Shown piece by piece: positions 56,382-64,000 of a DNA stretch of 64,000 nt (position 1 is the first letter of the stretch; each line of letters starts with the position of its first letter). The position numbers were made by a program, and so were the translations under genes. The notes under the pieces were generated by a model that had not been told where the DNA came from, searched no databases, and saw only the letters and a program-made list of their open reading frames with translations. The DNA is from Agrobacterium salinitolerans (GTDB taxonomy: Bacteria; Pseudomonadota; Alphaproteobacteria; Rhizobiales; Rhizobiaceae). The stretch is taken from positions 1-64,000 of the forward strand of contig NZ_MRDH01000002.1 of the NCBI RefSeq assembly GCF_002008225.1. The letters are read 5' to 3'.

Positions 56382-57002
56382 ATGACGAAAGCACTTGATG
56401 ACAATGTACTGGACAACGGGGCACTTGACGACGCTGCACTGGCAACGCTTTTCACCGAAGCACGCACCCACAATGGCTGGATGGACAAGCCGATTGGCGA
56501 CGAGACGCTGAAGGCGCTTTACGATCTGACGAAGATGGGGCCGACCTCGGCCAATTGCTCGCCCGCGCGTTTCGTTTTCGTGCGCAGCCCGGAAGGCAAG
56601 GAAAAGCTTCGGCCGGCACTCTCTTCGGGCAATCTCGAAAAGACCATGGCGGCACCCGTGACGGTCATCGCCGCCATTGACGGGGAATTCTACGAGAAAC
56701 TGCCGGAACTGTTTCCGCATGCCGATGCGCGTTCGTGGTTCACGTCCAGCCCTTCTGTGGCCGAAGAAACGGCTTTTCGCAACGCCACGCTTCAGGCCGG
56801 ATATCTGATCCTTGCCGCGCGCGCTCTGGGGCTGGATACCGGCGCCATGTCCGGCTTCGACAAGGCCAAGGTGGATGCGGCATTTTTCGCGGGCAGGACG
56901 TGGAAATCCAATTTCCTGATCAATCTCGGTTATGGCGATCCGTCGAAGCTGTTCGGCCGCCTGCCGCGTCTTGGCTTTGAAGACGCGTGTCTCCTGGCTT
57001 GA
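56382..57002 (+). CDS. rutE: malonic semialdehyde reductase RutE
   Basis: 206-aa nitroreductase-fold flavoprotein that reduces malonic semialdehyde to 3-hydroxypropionate. Landmarks: [22 protein letters not shown] and [22 protein letters not shown], the latter typical of RutE. ATG 56382, 17 nt after rutD. Confidence 0.92.
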   Translation: MTKALDDNVLDNGALDDAALATLFTEARTHNGWMDKPIGDETLKALYDLTKMGPTSANCSPARFVFVRSPEGKEKLRPALSSGNLEKTMAAPVTVIAAIDGEFYEKLPELFPHADARSWFTSSPSVAEETAFRNATLQAGYLILAARALGLDTGAMSGFDKAKVDAAFFAGRTWKSNFLINLGYGDPSKLFGRLPRLGFEDACLLA

Positions 57003-57028
57003 TGGCCTGTTAAGGAAGGATGGGTTAG

Positions 57029-57553
57029 ATGCAGATGATGTCTCTTGAAAAGGAAGCGGAAATGGAGACGAAGACTGCTGAGCAGCGCAGCCTCGATTAT
57101 AGAAACGCCATGGCGCGGCTCGGTGCGGCGGTCAATATCGTGACGACGGATGGCGCGGCAGGCCGTGCCGGTTTTGCCGCAACGGCGGTTTGCAGCGTTT
57201 CCGATAATCCGCCGACGCTTCTCGTCTGCCTCAACCGCAATGCCTCAGCCTACAAGGTGGTGAAGGCTAATGGCGTTATCTGCATCAATACGCTTGCCGC
57301 CCATCACGAGGTTCTGAGCACGCTTTTTGGCGGCAAGACACCGGCGGACGAGCGCTTCGCCGCGGGTAGCTGGGGCGTGCTCGAAACCGGTGCGCCGGTT
57401 CTGGAGGATGCACTCGTCTCTTTCGACTGCCGCATCCGCGAGGCGCATGACGGCGGCACGCATGACATTCTGATCTGCGAGGTCGTCGATATGAAGATCA
57501 ATGCGGGTGATGAAGCGCTGATGTATTTCAACCGGCGTTACCGGGTGCTTTGA
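57029..57553 (+). CDS. rutF: flavin reductase RutF
   Basis: 174-aa FMN reductase that supplies RutA. Landmarks: [74 protein letters not shown] use ATG 57029; ATG 57062, after AAGGAA, would give 163 aa, nearer to the E. coli protein. No rutG or rutR lies nearby in the window. Confidence 0.92.
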   Translation: MQMMSLEKEAEMETKTAEQRSLDYRNAMARLGAAVNIVTTDGAAGRAGFAATAVCSVSDNPPTLLVCLNRNASAYKVVKANGVICINTLAAHHEVLSTLFGGKTPADERFAAGSWGVLETGAPVLEDALVSFDCRIREAHDGGTHDILICEVVDMKINAGDEALMYFNRRYRVL

Positions 57554-57609
57554 ACGCAGTCTCTGCGGCCGGATGATACCCCTTAATTCACGATCAGCTA
57601 TTTGCACGC

Positions 57610-57696
57610 CGTCATCCTCGGGCTTGTCTCGAGGATCTGCAACCGATTGATTTTATTCGACGTGGATAGATCCTCGGGACAAGCCCGAGGATGACG
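57610..57696 (+). repeat. 87-bp palindromic repeat, copy 2 (downstream of rut)
   Basis: Same length and orientation as 52976-53062, including the asymmetric centre ATCTGCAACCGATTGATTTT. The two copies differ at a handful of positions. It lies between rutF and the pntB terminator. As direct repeats they bracket the rut operon. Confidence 0.82.
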
Positions 57697-57720
57697 GCGG
57701 AAGTTTCTTTTCACGTCAGC

Positions 57721-57757
57721 AAAAAGGGCGTTCCCGGATTCCCGGAAACGCCCTTTT
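57721..57757 (-). terminator. Rho-independent terminator of pntAB
   Basis: On the minus strand, AAAAGGGCGTT (57757-57747) pairs with AACGCCCTTTT (57732-57722), followed by T. Inner CCGGG pairs extend the stem. It ends the pntAB transcript just after the pntB stop. Confidence 0.8.
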
Positions 57758-57760
57758 CAT

Positions 57761-59206
57761 TTACTTGATCAGCGGCAGAAGATCGTTGATCGACTTCTTC
57801 GCGTCGCCATAGAACATCCGCGTATTGTCCTTGTAGAACAGCGGGTTCTCGATACCGGAATAACCGGTGCCCTGGCCGCGCTTGGAGACGATGACGAGTT
57901 TCGATTTCCACACTTCCAGAACCGGCATGCCGGCGATGGGTGAATTCGGATCGTCCTGCGCCGCCGGATTGACGATGTCGTTGGAGCCGATGACGATGAC
58001 GACGTCGGTGCTCGGGAAATCGTCGTTGATCTCGTCCATTTCCAGCACGATGTCGTAGGGCACCTTGGCTTCGGCGAGCAGCACGTTCATGTGGCCCGGA
58101 AGACGGCCTGCCACCGGATGGATGGCGAAACGCACGGTCTTGCCGTCGGCGCGCAGCTTGCGGGTCAGTTCCGACACGGCCGATTGCGCCTGCGCCACCG
58201 CCATGCCGTAACCGGGCACGATGATGACACTGTCGGCGTCGTTGAGTGCTGCGGCCACGCCTTCGGCGTCGATCGCCACCTGCTCGCCCTCGATTTCCAT
58301 CGCCGGACCTGTCGTGCCGCCGAAGCCGCCGAGGATGACCGAGATGAAGGAGCGGTTCATCGCCTTGCACATGATGTAGGAGAGGATCGCACCCGATGAG
58401 CCGACCAGCGCACCGGTGACGATCAAGAGATCGTTGCCAAGCGTGAAGCCGATGGCCGCCGCCGCCCAGCCGGAATAGCTGTTCAGCATCGAGACGACGA
58501 CCGGCATGTCGGCGCCGCCGATGCCCATGATCAGGTGATAACCGATGAAGAAGGCGGCGAGCGTCATCAGGACGAGCGTCCATGCGCCGGCGCCATTGCA
58601 ATACATGATGAGCAGCAGGAGCGACAGGATCGCAGCACCGGCGTTCAGAAGATGCCCGCCGGGCAGCTTCTTCGCCTTGCCGTCCACCTTGCCGGCAAGC
58701 TTGCCAAAGGCGACGACCGAACCGGTGAAGGTGACCGCGCCGATGAAGACGCCGAGGAAAACTTCGACCTTCATGATCGCCAGTTCCACCGGCGTCTTGT
58801 GGGCGAGAATGGCGGAAAAGCCGGTCAGCAGCGAACGTGCGGTCTCATCGAGCGAGGCGACATGCGCTTCCTCGATATGGGCGTTGAAGCCGATGAAGAC
58901 GGCGGCAAGGCCGACGAAGGAGTGAAGGGCTGCCACAAGCTGTGGCATTTCGGTCATCTGCACGCGGCTTGCGACGAAGTAGCCGAGAACCGAGCCGCCG
59001 GCCAGCATCAAGAGCACGACGAGCCATTGCCCGACGCCCTTGCTGATTTCGGGGCCGAAGACGGTGGCGATGATGGCGAGGCCCATGCCAACGATGCCGT
59101 ACCAGACGGCGCGCTTAGCGCTTTCCTGTCCGGAAAGACCGCCGAGCGAGAGGATGAAAAGAACGGCTGCGGCAACATAGGCCGCGGAAACGATACCAAT
59201 GGTCAT
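57761..59206 (-). CDS. pntB: NAD(P) transhydrogenase subunit beta
   Basis: 481 aa: N-terminal membrane domain II (about nine helices; [20 protein letters not shown]) and C-terminal NADP-binding domain III ([39 protein letters not shown]). With PntA it couples hydride transfer between NADH and NADP to proton flow, mainly to make NADPH. It follows pntA by 20 nt on the same strand. Confidence 0.95.
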   Translation of the reverse strand: MTIGIVSAAYVAAAVLFILSLGGLSGQESAKRAVWYGIVGMGLAIIATVFGPEISKGVGQWLVVLLMLAGGSVLGYFVASRVQMTEMPQLVAALHSFVGLAAVFIGFNAHIEEAHVASLDETARSLLTGFSAILAHKTPVELAIMKVEVFLGVFIGAVTFTGSVVAFGKLAGKVDGKAKKLPGGHLLNAGAAILSLLLLIMYCNGAGAWTLVLMTLAAFFIGYHLIMGIGGADMPVVVSMLNSYSGWAAAAIGFTLGNDLLIVTGALVGSSGAILSYIMCKAMNRSFISVILGGFGGTTGPAMEIEGEQVAIDAEGVAAALNDADSVIIVPGYGMAVAQAQSAVSELTRKLRADGKTVRFAIHPVAGRLPGHMNVLLAEAKVPYDIVLEMDEINDDFPSTDVVIVIGSNDIVNPAAQDDPNSPIAGMPVLEVWKSKLVIVSKRGQGTGYSGIENPLFYKDNTRMFYGDAKKSINDLLPLIK

Positions 59207-59226
59207 TTATTTAAATCCCCGCACGC

Positions 59227-60837
59227 TCAGGACTTCTGGAACATGGCGAGCATGCGCCGTGTCACGAGGAAACCGCCGACGATGTTGATCGTCGCGATCA
59301 GGACGGAAAGCGAGGCAAGGATCACCACCAGCCAGTTGCCGGAACCGATCTGCAGCAGTGCACCGATGATGACGATGCCGGAAATCGCGTTTGTCACCGC
59401 CATCAGCGGGGTGTGCAGCGAATGGCTGACATTCCAGATGACCTGGAAACCGATGAAGCAGGCGAGCACGAAGACGATGAAGTGGCTCATGAAACTTGCC
59501 GGTGCAAAAAGACCGACGAGAAGCAGAAGCGCGGTACCGACGACCAGCAGCCCGACCTGGCTTTTGGTCTGCGCCTTGAACTCGGCCCGTTCTTTCGCGT
59601 GTTTTTCCTCAGGCGTCAGCTCTTTGGCGCGTTCCTTCGGCTTCTGCGCGGCAATGGCCTGGATCTTCGGCGGCGGCGGCGGGAAAGTGATCTCACCCTG
59701 ATAGGTGACGGTCGCGCCGCGGATGACATCGTCTTCCATATTGTGAACCGGCTTGCCGTCTTTTGCGGGCGTCAGATCGGTCATCATGTGACGGATGTTG
59801 GTGGAATAGAGCGTCGAGGCCTGCGCCGCCATGCGGCTCGGAAAATCGGTGTAGCCGATGACGATGACGCCATTGTCGGAAACCACACGCTGGTCGGGGA
59901 CCGTGAGGTCGCAATTGCCGCCGCGTTCTGCGGCGAGGTCGATGATGACCGAACCCGGCTTCATCATCGCCACCATGTCGGCAAGCCACAGCTTCGGGGC
60001 GTCGCGGCCAGGGATCAGCGCGGTGGTGATGACGATATCGATCTGCGGCGCCAGTTCGCGGAACTTCTCAAGCTGCTTCTCGCAGAATTCCGGCGAGGAG
60101 GGGGCGGCATAACCGCCGGTGGCGGCGCCGTCCTGCTGCTGATCGGCGAAATCGAGATAGACGAACTCAGCGCCCATGGATTCGATCTGTTCGGCCACCT
60201 CAGGGCGAACGTCGAAGGCATAGGTGATGGCGCCAAGCGATGTGGCCGTACCGATGGCGGCAAGACCGGCGACGCCTGCGCCGATGACCAGAACCTTGGC
60301 GGGCGGCACCTTGCCGGCGGCGGTGACCTGGCCGGTGAAGAAACGGCCAAAATTATTGCCGGCCTCGATCACGGCGCGATAACCGGCGATATTGGCCATG
60401 GAAGACAGGGCGTCCATTTTCTGGGCGCGGGAAATGCGCGGCACCATGTCCATGGCGATAACGTTTGCGCCCTTTTCCTTGGCCTGCTCCAGAAGGTCCT
60501 TGTTCTGGGCGGGATAGAAAAACGAGATCAGCGTCTTGTCGGAAGACAGCCGATCAATCTCTGACGTTTCCGGTGGGCGAACCTTGGCGATGATGTCGGA
60601 ACCGGTGTAGAGCGCCTCAGCGCTTTCGACCACCGTCACGCCTGCCGCGCGATAGGCGTCGTCGGAAAAACCGGCCGCCTTGCCAGCGCCAGCCTCGATC
60701 ACGCAATCATATCCGAGTTTTTGCAAAGCCAGCGCGCTGTCCGGCGTCATGGCGACACGCGCTTCGCCTTCATAGAGTTCCTTAGGTGTCCCGATTCTCA
60801 AAACTGCTCTCCCATTCCCGTCCTGATAAGCCGTCAT
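59227..60837 (-). CDS. pntA: NAD(P) transhydrogenase subunit alpha
   Basis: 536 aa, a fused alpha subunit as in E. coli, not the split alpha-1/alpha-2 of Rhodospirillum. The NAD-binding domain I ([38 protein letters not shown]) is joined by a proline/charged linker (about 395-430; FPPPPPKIQ) to membrane helices ([20 protein letters not shown]). First gene of pntAB. The upstream MHS transporter gene is separated by a strong terminator. Confidence 0.95.
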   Translation of the reverse strand: MTAYQDGNGRAVLRIGTPKELYEGEARVAMTPDSALALQKLGYDCVIEAGAGKAAGFSDDAYRAAGVTVVESAEALYTGSDIIAKVRPPETSEIDRLSSDKTLISFFYPAQNKDLLEQAKEKGANVIAMDMVPRISRAQKMDALSSMANIAGYRAVIEAGNNFGRFFTGQVTAAGKVPPAKVLVIGAGVAGLAAIGTATSLGAITYAFDVRPEVAEQIESMGAEFVYLDFADQQQDGAATGGYAAPSSPEFCEKQLEKFRELAPQIDIVITTALIPGRDAPKLWLADMVAMMKPGSVIIDLAAERGGNCDLTVPDQRVVSDNGVIVIGYTDFPSRMAAQASTLYSTNIRHMMTDLTPAKDGKPVHNMEDDVIRGATVTYQGEITFPPPPPKIQAIAAQKPKERAKELTPEEKHAKERAEFKAQTKSQVGLLVVGTALLLLVGLFAPASFMSHFIVFVLACFIGFQVIWNVSHSLHTPLMAVTNAISGIVIIGALLQIGSGNWLVVILASLSVLIATINIVGGFLVTRRMLAMFQKS

Positions 60838-60937
60838 AGCCCATTTCGAGTATTTTTGTCTTGTTCTTGCTGTTTTTCTACCTGCGGCGGATTGACATCA
60901 GGGAAAAGGCCATTTGGGGCGGTCACGGTACGGCGGC

Positions 60938-60966
60938 AATAAAAAACCCGGCGCCGAGGCGCCGGG
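60938..60966 (-). terminator. Rho-independent terminator of the MHS transporter gene
   Basis: CCCGGCGCC (60947-60955) and GGCGCCGGG (60958-60966) form a perfect 9-bp stem. On the minus strand a TTTTTT run follows. It lies 23 nt after the transporter stop and before pntA. Confidence 0.9.
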
Positions 60967-60989
60967 TGACTGTTTCGGGTGCTTTTCGC

Positions 60990-62873
60990 TCAATCCATGG
61001 CGTGGATATCGCGATCCTTGGTTTCCGGCAGGAACAGCAGGCCGACGACCAGCGTGATGCCTGCAAAGATGATCGGGTACCAGAGACCATAATAGATATC
61101 GCCCTTCGCCGCGCTCATCGCAAAGGCGGTGGCCGGCAGAAGGCCGCCGAACCAGCCGTTGCCGATGTGGTATGGCAGCGACATGCCGGAGTAGCGGATG
61201 CGGGTCGGGAACAGTTCGACCAGCAGGGCCGCAATCGGGCCGTAGACCATCGTCACGTAGATGACGAGGACGGTCAGCACTGCGATAATGACGACCCAAT
61301 TTACGGCGGCCGGGTCGGCTACCATCGAGAACGCGCCGCCGCCGGCAATGGTATAGACGGCCATTTCCGCCGCACCGCCGGTCTCGGCAGGCGTCAGCAG
61401 CTTGTCAGCCACCAGCTTGTCGGTCGCCACCATCTTCTTGTCGGTGGCGCGGACCGCATCGGCATTGAGGCCGAGTTCTGGGTTTGCGGCGATGAAGGCG
61501 TCCAGTTTCGCATCCGGCACCTGTGCTGCACCGCGTACCAGCGGATAACCGCTGTCATGCATTGCGATATTGACTTGCTTCTGGAAGGCCTTGTCCTTCG
61601 CGGAAGCATCCGCGCCAGCCGCAATCGCATCGTAGCTGGCGATGGTGGCGTTGCCGATCTTCACGCTTGCCGGTTCGCCGGCGGCCCCCGCAACCACGTC
61701 ATAGGGCACGGAATTGCGCGTCAGGAACGAGGTGGCGATATCGCAGGATGTGGTGAATTTCGCAGTGCCCGTCGGGTTGAACTGGAACTTGCAGTCGCCC
61801 GGCGCCGCAGTCACGGTGGCGCGTACGGTGGACTGGGCCTCGGCGAGCGCCGGGTTGCCCGCCCAGGTGAGCGCCTTGAACAGCGGGAAGTAGGTCAGCA
61901 TGGCGAGGATGAGGCCGGCCATGATGATTGGTTTGCGGCCAACCTTGTCGGAAAGCCAGCCGAAGATCACGAAGAAGCTGGTGCCGAGGACGAGTGCGAT
62001 GGCAACCATGATATTGGCCGACTGGCCGTCCACCTTCAGAATGCTCTGCAGGAAGAACAGGGCGTAAAACTGGCCCGTATACCAGACGACCGCCTGACCG
62101 ATGACGGCGCCGACAAGCGCGATGAGCGCGATCTTGGCGTTTTTCCACTGGCCGAAGGCTTCGCTGAGCGGCGCCTTGGATGTCTTGCCTTCTTCCTTCA
62201 TTTTCTTGAAGGCCGGAGATTCGTTCATTTTCAGGCGAATCCAGACCGATACGCCGAGCAGCAGAACGGAGACGAGGAAGGGAATGCGCCAGCCCCAGGC
62301 GGCGAAGGCTTCCTTGCCGAGCGCGAACTGCACGCCGAGAATGACCACCAGCGACAGGAAAAGGCCGAGCGTCGCCGTCGTCTGGATCCACGAGGTGTAA
62401 TAGCCCCTGCGGCCGTTCGGTGCATGTTCGGCAACATAGGTTGCGGCACCGCCATATTCACCGCCGAGCGCCAGGCCCTGCAGCATGCGCAGAACGATCA
62501 GGATGATCGGAGCGGCAATGCCGATCTGCGATGCGCCGGGCAGGACGCCGACGAGGAAGGTCGAAACGCCCATGATGAGGATGGTGATGAGGAAGGTATA
62601 TTTGCGGCCAACAATGTCGCCCAGACGGCCGAATACCAGCGCGCCGAAGGGGCGCACGAGGAAGCCGGCGGCGAAGGCAAGCAGCGCGAAGATGTTGCGC
62701 GTCGTTTCCGGATATTGGCTGAAGAAGTTCGCGCCGATATAGATCGCGAGCGAGCCGTAGAGATAAAAATCATACCATTCGAAGACTGTTCCGAGAGAAG
62801 AGGCGAAAATCACCTTCTTCTCTTCGCCCGTCATTGGACGGGCGGCGCCGCTCACGGCTGCAATATCTGCCAT
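60990..62873 (-). CDS. MHS-type MFS transporter with a large periplasmic insertion
   Basis: 627 aa, about 150-190 longer than usual MHS transporters. Standard landmarks: FASSLGTVFEWYDFYLYGSL in TM1, GRLGDIVGRKYTFL, LRMLQGLALGGEYGGAATYV and AEHAPNGRRGYYTSW. Residues about 338-522 form a polar insert between TM9 (315-335) and TM10 (525-545), a loop that faces the periplasm. Two cysteines in it (C361, C377) could form a disulfide. Substrate is probably an organic acid or zwitterion; it cannot be read off. GGAGG precedes ATG 62873. Confidence 0.87.
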   Translation of the reverse strand: MADIAAVSGAARPMTGEEKKVIFASSLGTVFEWYDFYLYGSLAIYIGANFFSQYPETTRNIFALLAFAAGFLVRPFGALVFGRLGDIVGRKYTFLITILIMGVSTFLVGVLPGASQIGIAAPIILIVLRMLQGLALGGEYGGAATYVAEHAPNGRRGYYTSWIQTTATLGLFLSLVVILGVQFALGKEAFAAWGWRIPFLVSVLLLGVSVWIRLKMNESPAFKKMKEEGKTSKAPLSEAFGQWKNAKIALIALVGAVIGQAVVWYTGQFYALFFLQSILKVDGQSANIMVAIALVLGTSFFVIFGWLSDKVGRKPIIMAGLILAMLTYFPLFKALTWAGNPALAEAQSTVRATVTAAPGDCKFQFNPTGTAKFTTSCDIATSFLTRNSVPYDVVAGAAGEPASVKIGNATIASYDAIAAGADASAKDKAFQKQVNIAMHDSGYPLVRGAAQVPDAKLDAFIAANPELGLNADAVRATDKKMVATDKLVADKLLTPAETGGAAEMAVYTIAGGGAFSMVADPAAVNWVVIIAVLTVLVIYVTMVYGPIAALLVELFPTRIRYSGMSLPYHIGNGWFGGLLPATAFAMSAAKGDIYYGLWYPIIFAGITLVVGLLFLPETKDRDIHAMD

Positions 62874-63371
62874 TGTCTGTCCTCCACAGATGTCCCAATC
62901 GACGCATTGCGGAGCCCAGCTCTCTCCTCTGGACTCAACCTTTCGGCTGCAATGCGCGGACCATGAGAGTGACAGAAAATTAACCCCAGTAAGAGCGATG
63001 CTTTCGGATTATGACTTTAGTCTAATATAGAGCGTCCCGAAAATGTCGCGGGGCTGATTACAGCTTGTTTGCGCAAGCGCCTTTTTTCTTGACACAACCG
63101 AGAAACCTTCTAATAGCTTCTCGCGAAGAAGGAGCATCACCTTGCGCATGCATGTTGCAGACATGTTCGTCATGGAAGGACCGGCACAATTGGCCGGCGA
63201 TGATCCGCGCCTTTCTCATTCTACCCGAATTACGGCCAAAACGACGATTAAAACCGTCTAACGTCTCTGGCCACCGCTCTCTCCCCGGTTTGGCTGGGGA
63301 TCGAGGAAGCCGCGATCTGATGCGGGTTCCCACCTCACCAAAAAGAGGAGAGACAGAAAGAGAGCTTGATC
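62874..63371 (+). promoter_or_regulatory. 498-nt divergent region with asd promoter and a long leader
   Basis: A good promoter reads TTGACA (63089-63094), 16 nt, TAATAG (63111-63116), giving a leader of about 250 nt before asd. The leader holds several short hairpins: CTTCT/AGAAG just after the promoter, CCGGC/GCCGG, GACG/CGTC and TCCCC/GGGGA. It may be a structured regulatory RNA or contain an sRNA. The left part must hold the promoter of the transporter gene, but I see no clear boxes. Confidence 0.55.
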
Positions 63372-64000
63372 ATGGGTTTCAAAGTTGCAATTGCAGGCGC
63401 CACCGGCAACGTCGGTCGCGAAATGCTCAATATCCTGGCCGAACGCGGTTTCCCCGCCGATGAAGTCGTGCCGCTCGCTTCCGCCCGTTCGCAGGGCACG
63501 GAAGTCTCTTATGGCGACCGCACGCTGAAGGTCTCGAACCTCGAAAACTACGATTTTTCCGACACGGATATCTGCCTGATGTCAGCTGGCGGCGATGTGT
63601 CCAAGAAGTGGTCGCCGAAGATCGGCCAGCAGGGCTGCGTCGTCATCGACAACTCGTCCGCATGGCGCTACGATCAGGACGTTCCGCTGATCGTTCCGGA
63701 AGTGAACGCCGATGCGGTTGCAGGCTTCACCAAGAAGAACATCATCGCCAACCCCAATTGCTCCACGGCACAGCTGGTCGTTGCGCTGAAGCCGCTGCAT
63801 GACTTCGCCAAGATCAAGCGCGTCGTCGTCTCCACCTACCAGTCGGTTTCCGGCGCCGGCAAGGAAGGCATGGACGAACTGTTCCAGCAGACCCGCGCTG
63901 TCTTCGTGGCAGATCCGGTGGAAGCCAAGAAGTTCACCAAGCGCATCGCCTTTAACGTCATTCCGCATATCGACGTCTTCATGGAAGACGGCTACACCAA
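63372..64000 (+). CDS. asd: aspartate-semialdehyde dehydrogenase, 5' part
   Basis: About 209 codons visible; the gene runs off the window end. The enzyme reduces aspartyl phosphate to aspartate semialdehyde for lysine, diaminopimelate, threonine and methionine. N-terminal nucleotide loop VAIAGATGNVGREML (G9, G12, G15), NNSSAW-type site DNSSAWRYDQDVPL, and active cysteine C130 in NPNCSTAQ. ATG 63372. The C-terminal part is not visible. Confidence 0.96.
   Translation, partial: MGFKVAIAGATGNVGREMLNILAERGFPADEVVPLASARSQGTEVSYGDRTLKVSNLENYDFSDTDICLMSAGGDVSKKWSPKIGQQGCVVIDNSSAWRYDQDVPLIVPEVNADAVAGFTKKNIIANPNCSTAQLVVALKPLHDFAKIKRVVVSTYQSVSGAGKEGMDELFQQTRAVFVADPVEAKKFTKRIAFNVIPHIDVFMEDGYT

Overview
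The window reads as chromosomal DNA of an Agrobacterium (Rhizobiaceae, A. tumefaciens species complex). The strongest markers are a 442-residue telomere resolvase (telA), which fits a genome with a linear replicon, the acvB-lpiA lysyl-phosphatidylglycerol operon, a complete graRDAFCBEK gamma-resorcylate cluster of the type described in Rhizobium sp. MTP-10005, and a RIME-type rhizobial palindrome. GC content is high and coding is dense, with many 1- or 4-nt stop/start overlaps. I see no prophage, transposase, integron or CRISPR array.

Layout. 1-91: 3' end of an initiator tRNA and its terminator. 0.2-2.5 kb: dgdR/dgdA, dialkylglycine decarboxylation. 2.5-11.1 kb: a two-component system divergent from an AfuA/FbpA-type ABC importer with two tandem binding proteins, a fused permease and an ATPase. 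11.2-14 kb: an N-methylproline/dimethylglycine demethylase-like flavoprotein with a divergent TetR regulator. 14.2-17.7 kb: a second two-component system, an Omp25/31-like barrel and a small lipoprotein. 18.1-20.4 kb: an Irr/Fur-family regulator, AhpC, a TPR-like protein and a PNPOx-like protein. 20.5-27.7 kb: the gra cluster with two related operator palindromes. 27.8-29.2 kb: telA. 29.4-33.4 kb: acvB and lpiA. 33.6-45 kb: an apparent D-peptide salvage island, comprising an M19 dipeptidase, a Dpp-type ABC importer, an S12 D-aminopeptidase-like enzyme, a LysR regulator, a D-amino acid transaminase and DmpA. 45.2-52 kb: a CUT1 sugar importer operon with a YihV-like PfkB kinase, a GntR regulator and a DapA-like lyase. 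52.3-52.9 kb: heme oxygenase. 53.3-57.6 kb: rutABCDEF, flanked by two 87-bp direct repeats. 57.8-60.8 kb: pntAB transhydrogenase. 61-62.9 kb: an MHS transporter with a large periplasmic insertion. 63.4 kb to the end: the 5' part of asd behind a long leader.

Most of the window is nutrient-scavenging modules, each with its own regulator. In the gra cluster, GraK imports gamma-resorcylate, GraF decarboxylates it to resorcinol, GraD/GraA hydroxylate that to hydroxyquinol, GraB cleaves the ring and GraC reduces maleylacetate. In the rut operon, RutA-F open and detoxify pyrimidine rings to release nitrogen. The D-peptide island pairs an importer with several peptidases and a transaminase. Housekeeping genes (tRNA, pntAB, asd, telA) lie between these modules, which suggests a core replicon with accessory catabolic islands. 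Functions are read from sequence similarity I recognise. No database search was run.
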